From: JAPLMI01 sp043798375
GTDB taxonomy: Bacteria > Omnitrophota > Gorgyraeia > 2-01-FULL-45-10
Length of the DNA stretch: 47,064 nt
Direction of reading: 5' to 3'
Assembly: GCA_043798375.1 (NCBI GenBank)
Contig: JAZDOS010000024.1
Coordinates: 1 to 47,064 of the forward strand
The stretch's first letter is position 1. The number at the start of each line of letters is the position of its first letter. Both the position numbers and the translations under genes were made by a program. Below are positions 14,671 to 22,818 of the stretch, piece after piece. The notes beneath the pieces were generated by a model. That model made no database searches. It was not told where the DNA came from and saw only the letters and a list, made by a program, of their open reading frames with translations.

Positions 14671-15969
14671 TTACGCGATACAGAACACCGCATACAACGG
14701 AACAGACTTTATCTGATTCTCTAATCCGAAATTTTTAGCGGATATCCTTATCGCGTACGCCGGGGCGTACTTTTCTTTATACACCGACAAACTCCTGGAG
14801 CGGGTATGGGCGCTTGACTTAACTTCCACGGGGATGATCTTATCCCCGTCCTGGATAATAAAATCTATTTTGGCCGTATGCGCAGAATCCCAATAATAAA
14901 GCTCGTTCCGATGAACCCGCAGCTGATCCGCCACATAATTCTCGACGATCGCGCCGATAAAAGTATTGTGGTCTTCGATGGCCGTTAAAATATTATGGGC
15001 CGACATCCCGGACTTTAAAGTCAATAGCCCTACATCTCCCATGTACAGCTTAAAACTCGAAAAATCCTGATAGGCCGCCGGAGGCATATACCCGTGTTCA
15101 ACCTTATTACATTTAATAACCAGTCCGGCGGCACACAGCCAATCTATCGAAGCTCCGAATATCGAAGCGGAACCGCCGCGCTGAATAATCTTATATTGAA
15201 ATTTCCGGTTGTCCTTGGCCAGCTGCGCCGGTATCGACTGAAAAGCTGCCATGATCTTTGTCGTTTCGGCAGGCGCAGCATATTTTGCCATATCAGCTAT
15301 ATAGGTATCAACTATCAGCGCCTGCACATTGGCGGCATCCAACAGCCTTTTGCTTTTACAATACTCGTTCACAACGGCAGGCATACCGCCGACAATCAAA
15401 TATTCTTTATACAGATTAAGAGCCGCGTCATGAAGCATGGTTGACAAGGAATTGTTATTCGCGTAACAACCGCGTATTTCCTCCGTCAACGTTTCTCTGC
15501 CCGCAGCCCATAAGAATTCTTCGAGATCCAAAGGATATAGATGAAGCATGTCCACTTTGCCTACCGGAAAAGAGCCCTTATCACGATTGAAAGCAACCCC
15601 TAAAAGGCTTCCTGCCGCAATAATATGATATTCCGGGGCGGTTTCACAAAAATATTTTAACGATGTCAATGCCCGCTCGCATGACTGGATCTCATCAAAA
15701 AAAATAAGGGTTTTCCCGGGAACTATTTTTTGTTTATAGAATATCTCCAAACAATTTATAATATGTTCCGGAGAAATATCATTACTAAAATCAGCGGCGA
15801 CGGTTAGATTGGTTTCAAAATTGACATAAACAACATTCTCATAATTGTTACGGCCAAACTCATTGATAACGTAGGTCTTCCCAACTTGTCTTGCCCCATA
15901 CACGAGCAAAGGCTGGCGCCGGCTGCTATCTTTCCATTCAGATAGCTTTATGGTTATTTTTCGTTTCAT
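14671..15969 (-). CDS. AAA ATPase, AAA_14/DUF4143 type (ATPase 3)
   Basis: This 432-residue ATPase has Walker A VYGARQVGKTYV near residue 23-34, Walker B LIFFDEIQSC near 88 and sensor IIAAGSLLGVAF. The HLYPLDLEEFLWA motif leads to the C-terminal DUF4143 nuclease-like domain with AKIDFIIQDG and IIPVEVKSS, an intact PDDEXK-type D-ExK trace. It is the source, or sister, of the deleted copy at 13653-13777. Its -10 box ends only 6 nt before the ATG, so the mRNA is probably leaderless. The role of such proteins is unknown. Confidence 0.9.
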   Translation of the reverse strand: MKRKITIKLSEWKDSSRRQPLLVYGARQVGKTYVINEFGRNNYENVVYVNFETNLTVAADFSNDISPEHIINCLEIFYKQKIVPGKTLIFFDEIQSCERALTSLKYFCETAPEYHIIAAGSLLGVAFNRDKGSFPVGKVDMLHLYPLDLEEFLWAAGRETLTEEIRGCYANNNSLSTMLHDAALNLYKEYLIVGGMPAVVNEYCKSKRLLDAANVQALIVDTYIADMAKYAAPAETTKIMAAFQSIPAQLAKDNRKFQYKIIQRGGSASIFGASIDWLCAAGLVIKCNKVEHGYMPPAAYQDFSSFKLYMGDVGLLTLKSGMSAHNILTAIEDHNTFIGAIVENYVADQLRVHRNELYYWDSAHTAKIDFIIQDGDKIIPVEVKSSAHTRSRSLSVYKEKYAPAYAIRISAKNFGLENQIKSVPLYAVFCIA

Positions 15970-15975
15970 GCTTAG

Positions 15976-16004
15976 ATATTACCATAATAATACATTTAAG
16001 TCAA
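15976..16004 (-). promoter_or_regulatory. Promoter of ATPase 3, probably leaderless
   Basis: TTGACT (16004-15999), a 17-nt spacer and TAATAT (15981-15976) lie on the minus strand, with the ATG at 15969. Transcription would start at or next to the initiation codon. An inverted repeat AAATACT/AGTATTT just upstream (about 16006-16026) could bind a regulator. Confidence 0.7.
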
Positions 16005-16092
16005 CTTAAATACTGTAAAATAGTATTTTTATCGATTTAACTATCAGAATATTAGGCATGTATGGAGTTTAACCATATGCAATACTAACTTC

Positions 16093-17043
16093 TTATAGTT
16101 TGAGTTTTAAAGAAGGTCTAAACCACTTTACAGTCTGATTTATGCCTTCTTCAAACTTAACTATCTTTTTAATTTTTAGCAGGCGCTTCATCTTTGTTAT
16201 ATCGGCATAGCTCTTTCTGACGTCGCCCGGCCTCTTTGCCCCGAAGACCGGCTTAATGCCCGTCTTCAGTATCTTATTAAGCATATCAACTATCTCTATT
16301 ATCGACGTCGTAGTGCCGCAGGCGATGTTAAATACCTCGCCGGATATGCCCGGCGTGACGCAGGCTTTCAGGTTCGCCTCGACGACGTTCGCGACGTATG
16401 TGAAGTCCCTCGACTGCTTTCCATCCCATTCTACTGTGGGACTCTCCCCTTTCAACATCTTTGAGATGAACATCGGGATTACGGCTGAATATTTGGATTC
16501 GGGGTTCTGCCTGGGTCCGAAGACGTTGAAATATCTCAAGGATACCGTTTCGAGGCCGAATGTTTTCGCGAATGTTACGCAGTAATTCTCAGCCGCGAGC
16601 TTGGAGACGCCATACGGAGAGATGGGTGAGGCATGATCCGTTTCTTTCTGCGGGAATCGCTTCACGTCGCCATACGCGGAGCTTGATGACGCGTAAACTA
16701 CCCTCTTGACCCCGGCGTCTTTTGCCGCCGCCAGGAGATTGAGCGTCCCGAATACGTTCACATCGTTCGTCGTGAACGGGTCCTCAACCGATTTTGCCAC
16801 TGATCGGAGCGCCGCCTGGTGTATCACGAAGTCTATGCTCTTCAGAGCCGAATCCAAAGCCTTCCTGTCCCTGATATCGCCCTCTACCAACTCTATCTTT
16901 TTCAGGAACGGCTCTATATTTTCGCGTTTGCCGGTGATGAAATTGTCGAGGACCCGGATTGTCCCGACCTTTCGCCTTACCAGTTCCTCGACGATGTTGG
17001 ATCCGATGAATCCCGCGCCGCCCGTCACAAGATAATTTGCCAT
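16093..17043 (-). CDS. UDP-GlcNAc 4-epimerase-like SDR (WbpP type)
   Basis: This 316-residue extended SDR has TGGAGFIGSN at residues 7-16, the catalytic Ser-Tyr-Lys in YASSSSAYGD and SPYGVSKLAAENY, RYFNVFGPRQNP and DGKQSRDFTYV. AALRSV, DPFTTNDVNVFGTLN and SRDF-YV resemble UDP-HexNAc 4-epimerases of the WbpP/TviC kind. A UDP-glucose 4-epimerase or a UDP-glucuronate epimerase cannot be excluded. The start lies one base after the stop of the WbpA-like gene, and the two would supply UDP-HexNAc-uronate sugars for surface polysaccharide. It is the last gene of the nucleotide-sugar run. Confidence 0.88.
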   Translation of the reverse strand: MANYLVTGGAGFIGSNIVEELVRRKVGTIRVLDNFITGKRENIEPFLKKIELVEGDIRDRKALDSALKSIDFVIHQAALRSVAKSVEDPFTTNDVNVFGTLNLLAAAKDAGVKRVVYASSSSAYGDVKRFPQKETDHASPISPYGVSKLAAENYCVTFAKTFGLETVSLRYFNVFGPRQNPESKYSAVIPMFISKMLKGESPTVEWDGKQSRDFTYVANVVEANLKACVTPGISGEVFNIACGTTTSIIEIVDMLNKILKTGIKPVFGAKRPGDVRKSYADITKMKRLLKIKKIVKFEEGINQTVKWFRPSLKLKL

Positions 17044-17044
17044 A

Positions 17045-18349
17045 TTACAGCCTTATTATATTTTTTCTACCCTTAATGTTCTTCAGAATATTCCTGGTAT
17101 CGATCACAAGATCGGAATTCTTCACGATAAAATCATAATCGACGTTTGAATGGTCGGTCACGATCACAACGCAATCCGAATCCCTGAACGCGTTTCTGTT
17201 AAATTTCAGGGCCTTAAGATTGATGCCGTGTATCTTAAGATACGGCAGGTACGGGTCGTAATATGAAACGGCCGCGCCTTTCTTTATGAGTTGATCTATT
17301 ATCTCCAATGCCGGAGATTCCCTGAGGTCCTTCACGTCTTTTTTATACGCGGCGCCCACTATAAGGACTTTAGAGCGTTTAAGAGGTTTGCCATGGTTGT
17401 TTAACCCTTCGATAATTTTGCTGACAACATAGTGCGGCATTTCGGAATTGACCTGCGACGCGAGGTCTATGAAGCGCGCCTCGAACCCGTGCATGCGCGC
17501 TTTCCACGACAGGTATATCGGATCTATTGGAATGCAGTGGCCGCCGCAACCCGGCCCCGGATAGAACGGCATGAAGCCGTACGGCTTCGTCCTGGCCGCG
17601 TCGATGACCTCCCAGACGTCAACGCCCAGCTTATCGCACATGAGCATAAGCTCATTGACCATGCCTATATTCACGATCCTGAAGGTATTTTCCAGGAGTT
17701 TCACCATCTCGGCAACCTTGCTCGACGAGACAGGGACGACCGTATCTATCACCTGTTCGTAGAGCGTCTTCGCGAGCTCCGTCGAGATTTTCGAGATGCC
17801 CCCTATGACTTTCGGCGTATTTCCGGTGTCGAACTTCTTATTGCCGGGGTCTATCCTTTCCGGAGAGAAGGCGAGGTAAAAATCCTTCCCTTCTTTCAAT
17901 CCGGTCGATTCCAGAACGGGGAGCATGACCTCTTCTGTCGTCCCCGGATATGTGGTGGATTCGAGCACTATTATCTGGCCGCGCTTCATATGTTTCTTTA
18001 TGTTTTCCACCGCCGACACTATGTATGACACATCCGGTTCTTTTGTCTTATATAGAGGCGTCGGAACGCAAATAATGACGGCGTCCAGTTTCTTTATGCG
18101 CGCGAAATCGTCCGTGATGACGAATTTCCGGCCGGATACCGCTTTTCTTATTTCCGACGAAGGGACATCGAGAATATACGAGATCCCTTTCTTGAGTTTC
18201 GCGAGCCTGCCTTTATCCACGTCCATGCCGTAGACGGTGAATCCTTTTTTTACAAATATGACCGCAAGCGGCAGCCCCACGTATCCGAGTCCGATGATCC
18301 CGATCTTCGCTCTTTTATTCAGAATTTTCTCTTTAAGTTTATTTGACAT
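17045..18349 (-). CDS. UDP-N-acetylglucosamine/mannosamine 6-dehydrogenase (WbpA type)
   Basis: This 434-residue enzyme oxidises C6 of a UDP-HexNAc to the uronate with two NAD+. It has the N-terminal Rossmann motif IGIIGLGYVGLPLA, ESTTYPGTTEEV, FSPERIDPGNK and the catalytic Cys region GPGCGGHCIPIDPIYLSWKA. The last is the signature of the WbpA/TviB group, distinct from the Ugd type at 21435. The frame is open 39 nt further up, but the ATG at 18349 has the Shine-Dalgarno GGGGGA and follows the rmlD stop by two bases, so that start is used here. It acts with the WbpP-like epimerase next to it. Confidence 0.9.
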   Translation of the reverse strand: MSNKLKEKILNKRAKIGIIGLGYVGLPLAVIFVKKGFTVYGMDVDKGRLAKLKKGISYILDVPSSEIRKAVSGRKFVITDDFARIKKLDAVIICVPTPLYKTKEPDVSYIVSAVENIKKHMKRGQIIVLESTTYPGTTEEVMLPVLESTGLKEGKDFYLAFSPERIDPGNKKFDTGNTPKVIGGISKISTELAKTLYEQVIDTVVPVSSSKVAEMVKLLENTFRIVNIGMVNELMLMCDKLGVDVWEVIDAARTKPYGFMPFYPGPGCGGHCIPIDPIYLSWKARMHGFEARFIDLASQVNSEMPHYVVSKIIEGLNNHGKPLKRSKVLIVGAAYKKDVKDLRESPALEIIDQLIKKGAAVSYYDPYLPYLKIHGINLKALKFNRNAFRDSDCVVIVTDHSNVDYDFIVKNSDLVIDTRNILKNIKGRKNIIRL

Positions 18350-18351
18350 GG

Positions 18352-19269
18352 CTATCCCCCGATATATTCCTTTAAGGCGTCTTTCCAATTCCGCATTTTA
18401 TAACCGGTAAACCTGATAAACTTTGAATTATCCAGGACCGACATGGCGGGCCGCCTCGCCGGCCTGTTCAGCTCCCCGGATGATATCGGAACGACTTCTG
18501 CCCCGGATCCGGCCAATCTCAATATTTCCTTCGCGTATTCATACCACGAAACACTCCCCGAATTCGATACGTGGTATATTCTAACCAGGTTAGACCTCGT
18601 AGTTAACCTGACAGATCTAACCTGGTTAGAATATTCTTGGTCGATCAATACCCGTATCGCCTTCGCCAGGTCTTTAGTATACGTCGGCGAGCCGATCTGG
18701 TCATCGACGACCTTCAGCGCTTTCCCGGTCTTAGCTTTTTCAAGGATCGTGTCGACGAAATTCTTTCCGTGTTTTCCGTATAGCCAGCCCGTGCGCAGGA
18801 TAAAATAATTTTTTAAAAACTTTGCGACTGCTTCTTCACCCTTAAGCTTCGAATCGGCATAAACACTTAGTGGGTTAGGCTTGTCGCTTTCAACATACGG
18901 CGAGCTTTTCTTCCCGTCGAATACAAAGTCTGTTGAGATGTATATCAATGCCGCGCCCGATTCTTTACACGCGGCCGCGACATTGCCGGTGCCTTCCGAG
19001 TTTATCTTATACGCCTTCTCTTTATCGCTTTCGCATCCGTCCACGTCAGTCATCGCGGCGGCGTGGACAACAATTTCGGGTTTTATCTTACTTATGCGCT
19101 CTGAAATCTTATCGCCGTCCGTGATGTCGCACTCTAAACACCTCTCGGCATCGACGCCGACGGAAATATCCAATCCGTAGACTTCGTAATATTTACCAAG
19201 CTCGCTCGAAAGATCGGCCCCGAGCATTCCGCTCGAGCCGGTTATCAATACTTTATATCTTTTCGGCAT
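18352..19269 (-). CDS. rmlD: dTDP-4-dehydrorhamnose reductase, with an inserted palindromic peptide
   Basis: RmlD performs the last step of dTDP-L-rhamnose synthesis. It has LITGSSGMLGADL at the N-terminus, ISTDFVFDG, the catalytic YADSKLKGE region and RTGWLYGKHG. The chosen start, ATG at 19269 (MPKRYKVLITG), overlaps the rmlB 3' end by 25 nt; an upstream in-frame start adds 14 residues that are only rmlB sequence. Between LIDQ and the conserved IYHVSNSGSVSWYEYA there are about 20 extra residues (EYSNQVRSVRLTTRSNLVR), encoded by a perfect inverted repeat at 18576-18634. The reading frame survives it. Confidence 0.92.
   Translation of the reverse strand: MPKRYKVLITGSSGMLGADLSSELGKYYEVYGLDISVGVDAERCLECDITDGDKISERISKIKPEIVVHAAAMTDVDGCESDKEKAYKINSEGTGNVAAACKESGAALIYISTDFVFDGKKSSPYVESDKPNPLSVYADSKLKGEEAVAKFLKNYFILRTGWLYGKHGKNFVDTILEKAKTGKALKVVDDQIGSPTYTKDLAKAIRVLIDQEYSNQVRSVRLTTRSNLVRIYHVSNSGSVSWYEYAKEILRLAGSGAEVVPISSGELNRPARRPAMSVLDNSKFIRFTGYKMRNWKDALKEYIGG
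18576..18634. repeat. Palindromic element inserted in frame in rmlD
   Basis: The 19-nt arms ATATTCTAACCAGGTTAGA (18576-18594) and TCTAACCTGGTTAGAATAT (18616-18634) are perfect inverted copies with a 21-nt spacer. Each arm contains its own 15-nt hairpin, TCTAACC-N-GGTTAGA. It encodes the extra residues of RmlD. Confidence 0.9.
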
Positions 19270-20225
19270 TTGACGAGGCGCTTCCACCACTCTTCGTTCT
19301 TCCTGTACCATTCCACCGTAAGTTTGAGGGCGGTTTTAAAATCATGGCGCGGCTTCCACCCGAGAGCTTTGACCTTCGCGATATCGAGGGCGTATCTTTT
19401 GTCATGGCCGGGCCTGTCTTTTACGTATTCGATGGAATTCTCGTCTTTACCGAGCATCTCGAGAAGCGCGCGCGTCAGTTCCAGATTGGTAATTTCGGTT
19501 CCGCCGCCTATATTGTATACTTCGCCGGGTTTACCTTTATGCATCACGGTATCGATGCCTTCGCAGTTGTCGACGACATAAAGCCAGTCCCGCACATTCA
19601 TTCCATCCGCGTATAGAGGGACTTTTTTACTATCCAATAAATTGGTTATGAATAGCGGTATAACTTTTTCGGGATACTGGTAAGGGCCGAAATTATTGGA
19701 GCTGCGCGTTATGATGACCGGCAATTTATACGTGATGTAATAGGATCTTGCTATGAGGTCGGCCGCGGCCTTCGTCGCGGAGTACGGGCTGTTCGGCTTC
19801 AAAGAATCTTCTTCCTTAAAAGCGCCTTTCGGGATGCTTCCGAACACTTCATCAGTCGAGATTTGAACAAATAATTTGACAGAGTATTTTTTAGCCGCCT
19901 CTAAAAGGGTATGCGTGCCGAAAACGTTCGTCCGGACGAAGCTCGAAGGATCCGTTATCGACCTGTCCACATGGCTCTCCGCCGCGAAATTAACTACGAC
20001 ATCCGAGCCCTTGGCCAATTTTTCTACAATTTCCCGGTCCGCGATATCGCCTTTGACAAATATGTAATTTTTATTTTTCTCGACGTCTTTGAGGTTATCA
20101 AGATTGCCGCAATAGGTGAGCTCATCGAGGTTTACGATTTTATAATCGTCGTATTTGCCTAAGATATGCCTGATAAAATTGGAGCCGATGAATCCCGCTC
20201 CGCCGGTAACTAGCAGTCTTTTCAT
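19245..20225 (-). CDS. rmlB: dTDP-glucose 4,6-dehydratase
   Basis: RmlB converts dTDP-glucose to dTDP-4-keto-6-deoxyglucose. It is 326 residues long, with TGGAGFIGSNFIRH at 7-20, NFAAESHVDRSI, the catalytic STDEVFGS with the Asp-Glu pair, and YSATKAAADLIARSY with Tyr and Lys. SNNFGPYQYPEKVIPLFI and GMNVRDWLYVVDNC are diagnostic. The upstream spacer to rmlA is a heptamer repeat, and the 3' end overlaps rmlD. The rmlA-rmlB-rmlD order with an rmlC-like gene supports dTDP-rhamnose synthesis for LPS or capsule. Confidence 0.95.
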   Translation of the reverse strand: MKRLLVTGGAGFIGSNFIRHILGKYDDYKIVNLDELTYCGNLDNLKDVEKNKNYIFVKGDIADREIVEKLAKGSDVVVNFAAESHVDRSITDPSSFVRTNVFGTHTLLEAAKKYSVKLFVQISTDEVFGSIPKGAFKEEDSLKPNSPYSATKAAADLIARSYYITYKLPVIITRSSNNFGPYQYPEKVIPLFITNLLDSKKVPLYADGMNVRDWLYVVDNCEGIDTVMHKGKPGEVYNIGGGTEITNLELTRALLEMLGKDENSIEYVKDRPGHDKRYALDIAKVKALGWKPRHDFKTALKLTVEWYRKNEEWWKRLVKCRKDIKY

Positions 20226-20233
20226 AAATTTAG

Positions 20234-20261
20234 TTTACAGCTCACAGGTTACAGTTTACAG
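20234..20261. repeat. Heptamer tandem repeat (NNNACAG)4
   Basis: Four 7-nt units: TTTACAG, CTCACAG, GTTACAG and TTTACAG. In gene sense they read CTGTAAA, CTGTAAC, CTGTGAG and CTGTAAA. The array forms the last codons and stop of rmlA (ending VNCNL) and the sequence just upstream of the rmlB start at 20225. Confidence 0.85.
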
Positions 20262-20982
20262 CGTCAGTTTTCGCCACGAGATTATTCGCCCTCAAGAGCG
20301 CCTCGAACGTCCCCGCGTCGGTCCACCAGCCGTCCAGTATGCTATGCGTCAACTCGCCCTTTTTAAGATACGCGTTATTGACGTCCGTTATCTCAAGCTC
20401 GCCCCGCCCTGACGGCTTAAGGGTCTTTATGATATCGAAGACCTGATTATCATACATATAAATTCCCGTGACAGCGTATTCGGATTTAGGCTTCTTCGGC
20501 TTTTCCTCGATGGAGACAATCCTCCCGCCTTTCAGCTCCGCTACACCGAATCTTTCGGGATCATCCACTTTCTTCAACAGGATCCTCGCGCCTTTTGGCT
20601 GTTTCCGGAATTCGTCGACCGCATCCTTGATACTTTTTTCGATGATATTATCGCCCAGAATAACAACGATCTTTTCGTTATCGGCAAAGTGTCTGGCAAG
20701 GCCCAGCGCCTCGGCTATTCCTCCCTCACCTTCCTGATATGTGTAATTTATATGCTTGAGCCCGAACTCTTTGCCGTTTCCGAGCAGCCTCAAAAATTCC
20801 CCCGCGTGCATCCCGCCGGTTACTATCAATATATCGCTTATGCCGGCATCGACAAGCGTCTGGATCGGATAATATATCATAGGTTTGCAATATATCGGCA
20901 GTAAATGCTTGTTGGTCAATTTGGTCAGGGGATTTAACCTCTTCCCGAGCCCGCCGGCCAGTATCACGCCTTTCGTCGCCAT
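20242..20982 (-). CDS. rmlA: Glucose-1-phosphate thymidylyltransferase
   Basis: RmlA couples dTTP and glucose-1-phosphate to dTDP-glucose. The nucleotide-binding motif is ILAGGLGKRLNPLTKLTNKH, followed by the PMIYYPIQTL sugar site, ILGDNI with the metal Asp, and IEEKPKKPKSEYAVTGIYMYD. It is 246 residues, shorter than the 290-residue enterobacterial enzyme and lacking most of the C-terminal allosteric helices; a short form is common outside proteobacteria. Its last codons come from a heptamer repeat. It follows the rmlC-like gene by three bases, with the ribosome-binding sequence GGAGG inside that gene's end. Confidence 0.92.
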   Translation of the reverse strand: MATKGVILAGGLGKRLNPLTKLTNKHLLPIYCKPMIYYPIQTLVDAGISDILIVTGGMHAGEFLRLLGNGKEFGLKHINYTYQEGEGGIAEALGLARHFADNEKIVVILGDNIIEKSIKDAVDEFRKQPKGARILLKKVDDPERFGVAELKGGRIVSIEEKPKKPKSEYAVTGIYMYDNQVFDIIKTLKPSGRGELEITDVNNAYLKKGELTHSILDGWWTDAGTFEALLRANNLVAKTDAVNCNL

Positions 20983-20985
20983 AAC

Positions 20986-21432
20986 TTATTTCCTCCAATC
21001 ATACGGGATATCGTTTTCGTAAGCGTCTACCCTGTACTCATCCGGTTTTTTAGGATCGTAAGGCCTGGTGACCGTATTTATTACAAGCGCCTCAATGTTA
21101 CTGATACATTTGAATCCGTGATAAACAAGCTTGGGTATTGTGACAAGCATAGGGTCGTCCGGGCCTATGATAAATTCGTTCACCTCTTTGAATGTGGGAG
21201 ACTTCGGACGGGCGTCGTAGAGCGCAAGCCTCATCCTGCCCTGTATGCATGTGAAGTTATCATCCTGTTTTTTATGATAGTGCCACGATTTGACTACTCC
21301 CGGATAGGCCGTCGTCATGTAGACCTGGCCGAACTTCGTGAAATTTTCGTCGTCCGCCCTCAGAATCTCCATGAGCCTGCCGCGTTCATCCGGAATTATT
21401 TTCAGTTTTTTGACTTTAACGCCGTCTATCAC
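20986..21432 (-). CDS. rmlC: dTDP-4-dehydrorhamnose 3,5-epimerase family cupin (RmlC-like)
   Basis: This short cupin has KIIPDERGRLMEIL near the N-terminus, SWHYHKKQDDNFTCIQG with the active-site His region, LALYDARPKSPT, and IPKLVYHGFKCISN. The frame is open far upstream inside ugd, but the GTG at 21432 comes just after the ugd stop, preceded by AGGGAG, and gives the expected N-terminus VIDGVKVKKL. That is 148 residues against about 180 for classical RmlC. The short form is frequent, and its position between ugd and rmlA supports the rhamnose role. It might instead act on another dTDP-keto sugar. Confidence 0.82.
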   Translation of the reverse strand: MIDGVKVKKLKIIPDERGRLMEILRADDENFTKFGQVYMTTAYPGVVKSWHYHKKQDDNFTCIQGRMRLALYDARPKSPTFKEVNEFIIGPDDPMLVTIPKLVYHGFKCISNIEALVINTVTRPYDPKKPDEYRVDAYENDIPYDWRK

Positions 21433-21434
21433 CG

Positions 21435-22730
21435 TTATTTTCTCCCTATCCCCACATAAGTGAACCCGAGCTTCTTCATCTCCGAAGGATCGTAAATATT
21501 TCTGCCGTCGACCAATATGGGCTGCCTCATGAGCTTCTTTATCCTTTTGAAATCGAGCTCCTTGAATTCGTTCCATTCCGTCGCTACCAATAAACAGTCG
21601 CTCGACTTTGCGGTTTCATACGCGTCCCTGCAGAACTTCACCTGTTTACCGAATACCGCTTTCGCCTTCTTCATTGCGGCGGGATCGTATGCTCTTATAT
21701 CGGCCTTTTCCTTTATCAGCATCGATATTATATCGAGCGCCGGAGACTGCCTTATATCGTCGGTATCGGGTTTGAACGACAACCCCAGGACGCCTATCGT
21801 CTTTTTTGGAAAGTTCCAGACGAGCCCCTCGATCTTACGCACAAGAAGCTTCTTCTGAGAGTCGTTTATCTTCTGGACCTCTTTCAAAAGGCCGAAATCA
21901 TATCCTATCTTCTCCGCTATGTGTATAAAAGCGGCAAGGTCTTTCGGAAAACAGGATCCGCCGAAACCTATCCCCGCGTTCAAAAACTCTCTTCCTATCC
22001 TCTTGTCCAGCCCCACGCCCCTGGCGACTTCCACGATGTCCGCGCCGACCTTGTCGCATATATCGGATATCGCGTTTATAAAGGAGATTTTCGCGGCAAG
22101 GAATGAGTTGGAGGCGTGTTTTATGATCTCGGCCGATTTGATGTCGGTCACCACTATCGGCGCTTTCAGCGGCTTGTATAATTCGGCCAGTATCCCGGCG
22201 GCCTTTTTGGATTTCACGCCGAGGACTATTCTATCCGGATGCATAAAGTCCTCTATCGCGGAACCTTCCTTAAGGAATTCCGGATTGGAGGCGACGTCGA
22301 ATTTCACATTCCGCCTGTTAAAAACCTTTATCGTACGCTCCATCCATTCGCCGGTATTCACCGGCACCGTTGATTTCTCCACGATAAGCCGGTAGGACGG
22401 CATGGCCGCGGCGATCTCACGCGAAACATGTTCGACGAAGGTAAGGTCGGCGTCGCCGTCACTTTTTGAAGGCGTACCGACCGCTATAAATATCACCTCA
22501 CTTTTTTTTACGCCTTCTTCTATGCTTGTGCCGAAGGAGAGCCTTCCTTCTTTCCTGTTCCGCCTGACGAGCTCTTCCATCCCCGGTTCATAGATGGGAA
22601 TGACGCCCGCTTTAAGCGCTTTTATCTTAAATTTGTCATTATCGATGCAGATGACATCGTTGCCCAAATCGGCAAAGCATGCCCCTGTAACGAGGCCCAC
22701 ATAACCCGCGCCTATTATGCAGATATTCAC
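21435..22730 (-). CDS. ugd: UDP-glucose 6-dehydrogenase
   Basis: Ugd oxidises UDP-glucose to UDP-glucuronate. It is 431 residues long. The Rossmann start is IIGAGYVGLVTGACFADLG, followed by EKSTVPVNTGEW, NPEFLKEGSAIEDFMHPDRI and the catalytic Cys motif GFGGSCFPKDLAAFI. This is the Ugd/TuaD signature, distinct from the WbpA-like enzyme 3 kb downstream, so the cluster makes two classes of uronate. The start codon is GTG at 22730, with the Shine-Dalgarno GAAGGAG upstream. It heads the nucleotide-sugar run after lptD. Confidence 0.95.
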   Translation of the reverse strand: MNICIIGAGYVGLVTGACFADLGNDVICIDNDKFKIKALKAGVIPIYEPGMEELVRRNRKEGRLSFGTSIEEGVKKSEVIFIAVGTPSKSDGDADLTFVEHVSREIAAAMPSYRLIVEKSTVPVNTGEWMERTIKVFNRRNVKFDVASNPEFLKEGSAIEDFMHPDRIVLGVKSKKAAGILAELYKPLKAPIVVTDIKSAEIIKHASNSFLAAKISFINAISDICDKVGADIVEVARGVGLDKRIGREFLNAGIGFGGSCFPKDLAAFIHIAEKIGYDFGLLKEVQKINDSQKKLLVRKIEGLVWNFPKKTIGVLGLSFKPDTDDIRQSPALDIISMLIKEKADIRAYDPAAMKKAKAVFGKQVKFCRDAYETAKSSDCLLVATEWNEFKELDFKRIKKLMRQPILVDGRNIYDPSEMKKLGFTYVGIGRK

Positions 22731-22818
22731 TTCAAGCTCCTTCTCCTTCTGGTTTTCCCGTTAAAGAAGGTATTTTATCATAATATTAATATATACGGCA
22801 AGGAATAAATGGGTGTGA

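Noticed and set aside
18541..18577. ATACCAC/GTGGTAT inverted pair next to the rmlD palindrome
   Set aside because: Seven-base arms with a 23-nt loop are expected by chance, and the encoded residues belong to the conserved RmlD core.
22731..22818. Promoter for ugd between lptD and ugd
   Set aside because: TTGCCG and several TATA-like hexamers are present but no pair has acceptable spacing, so I do not call one.
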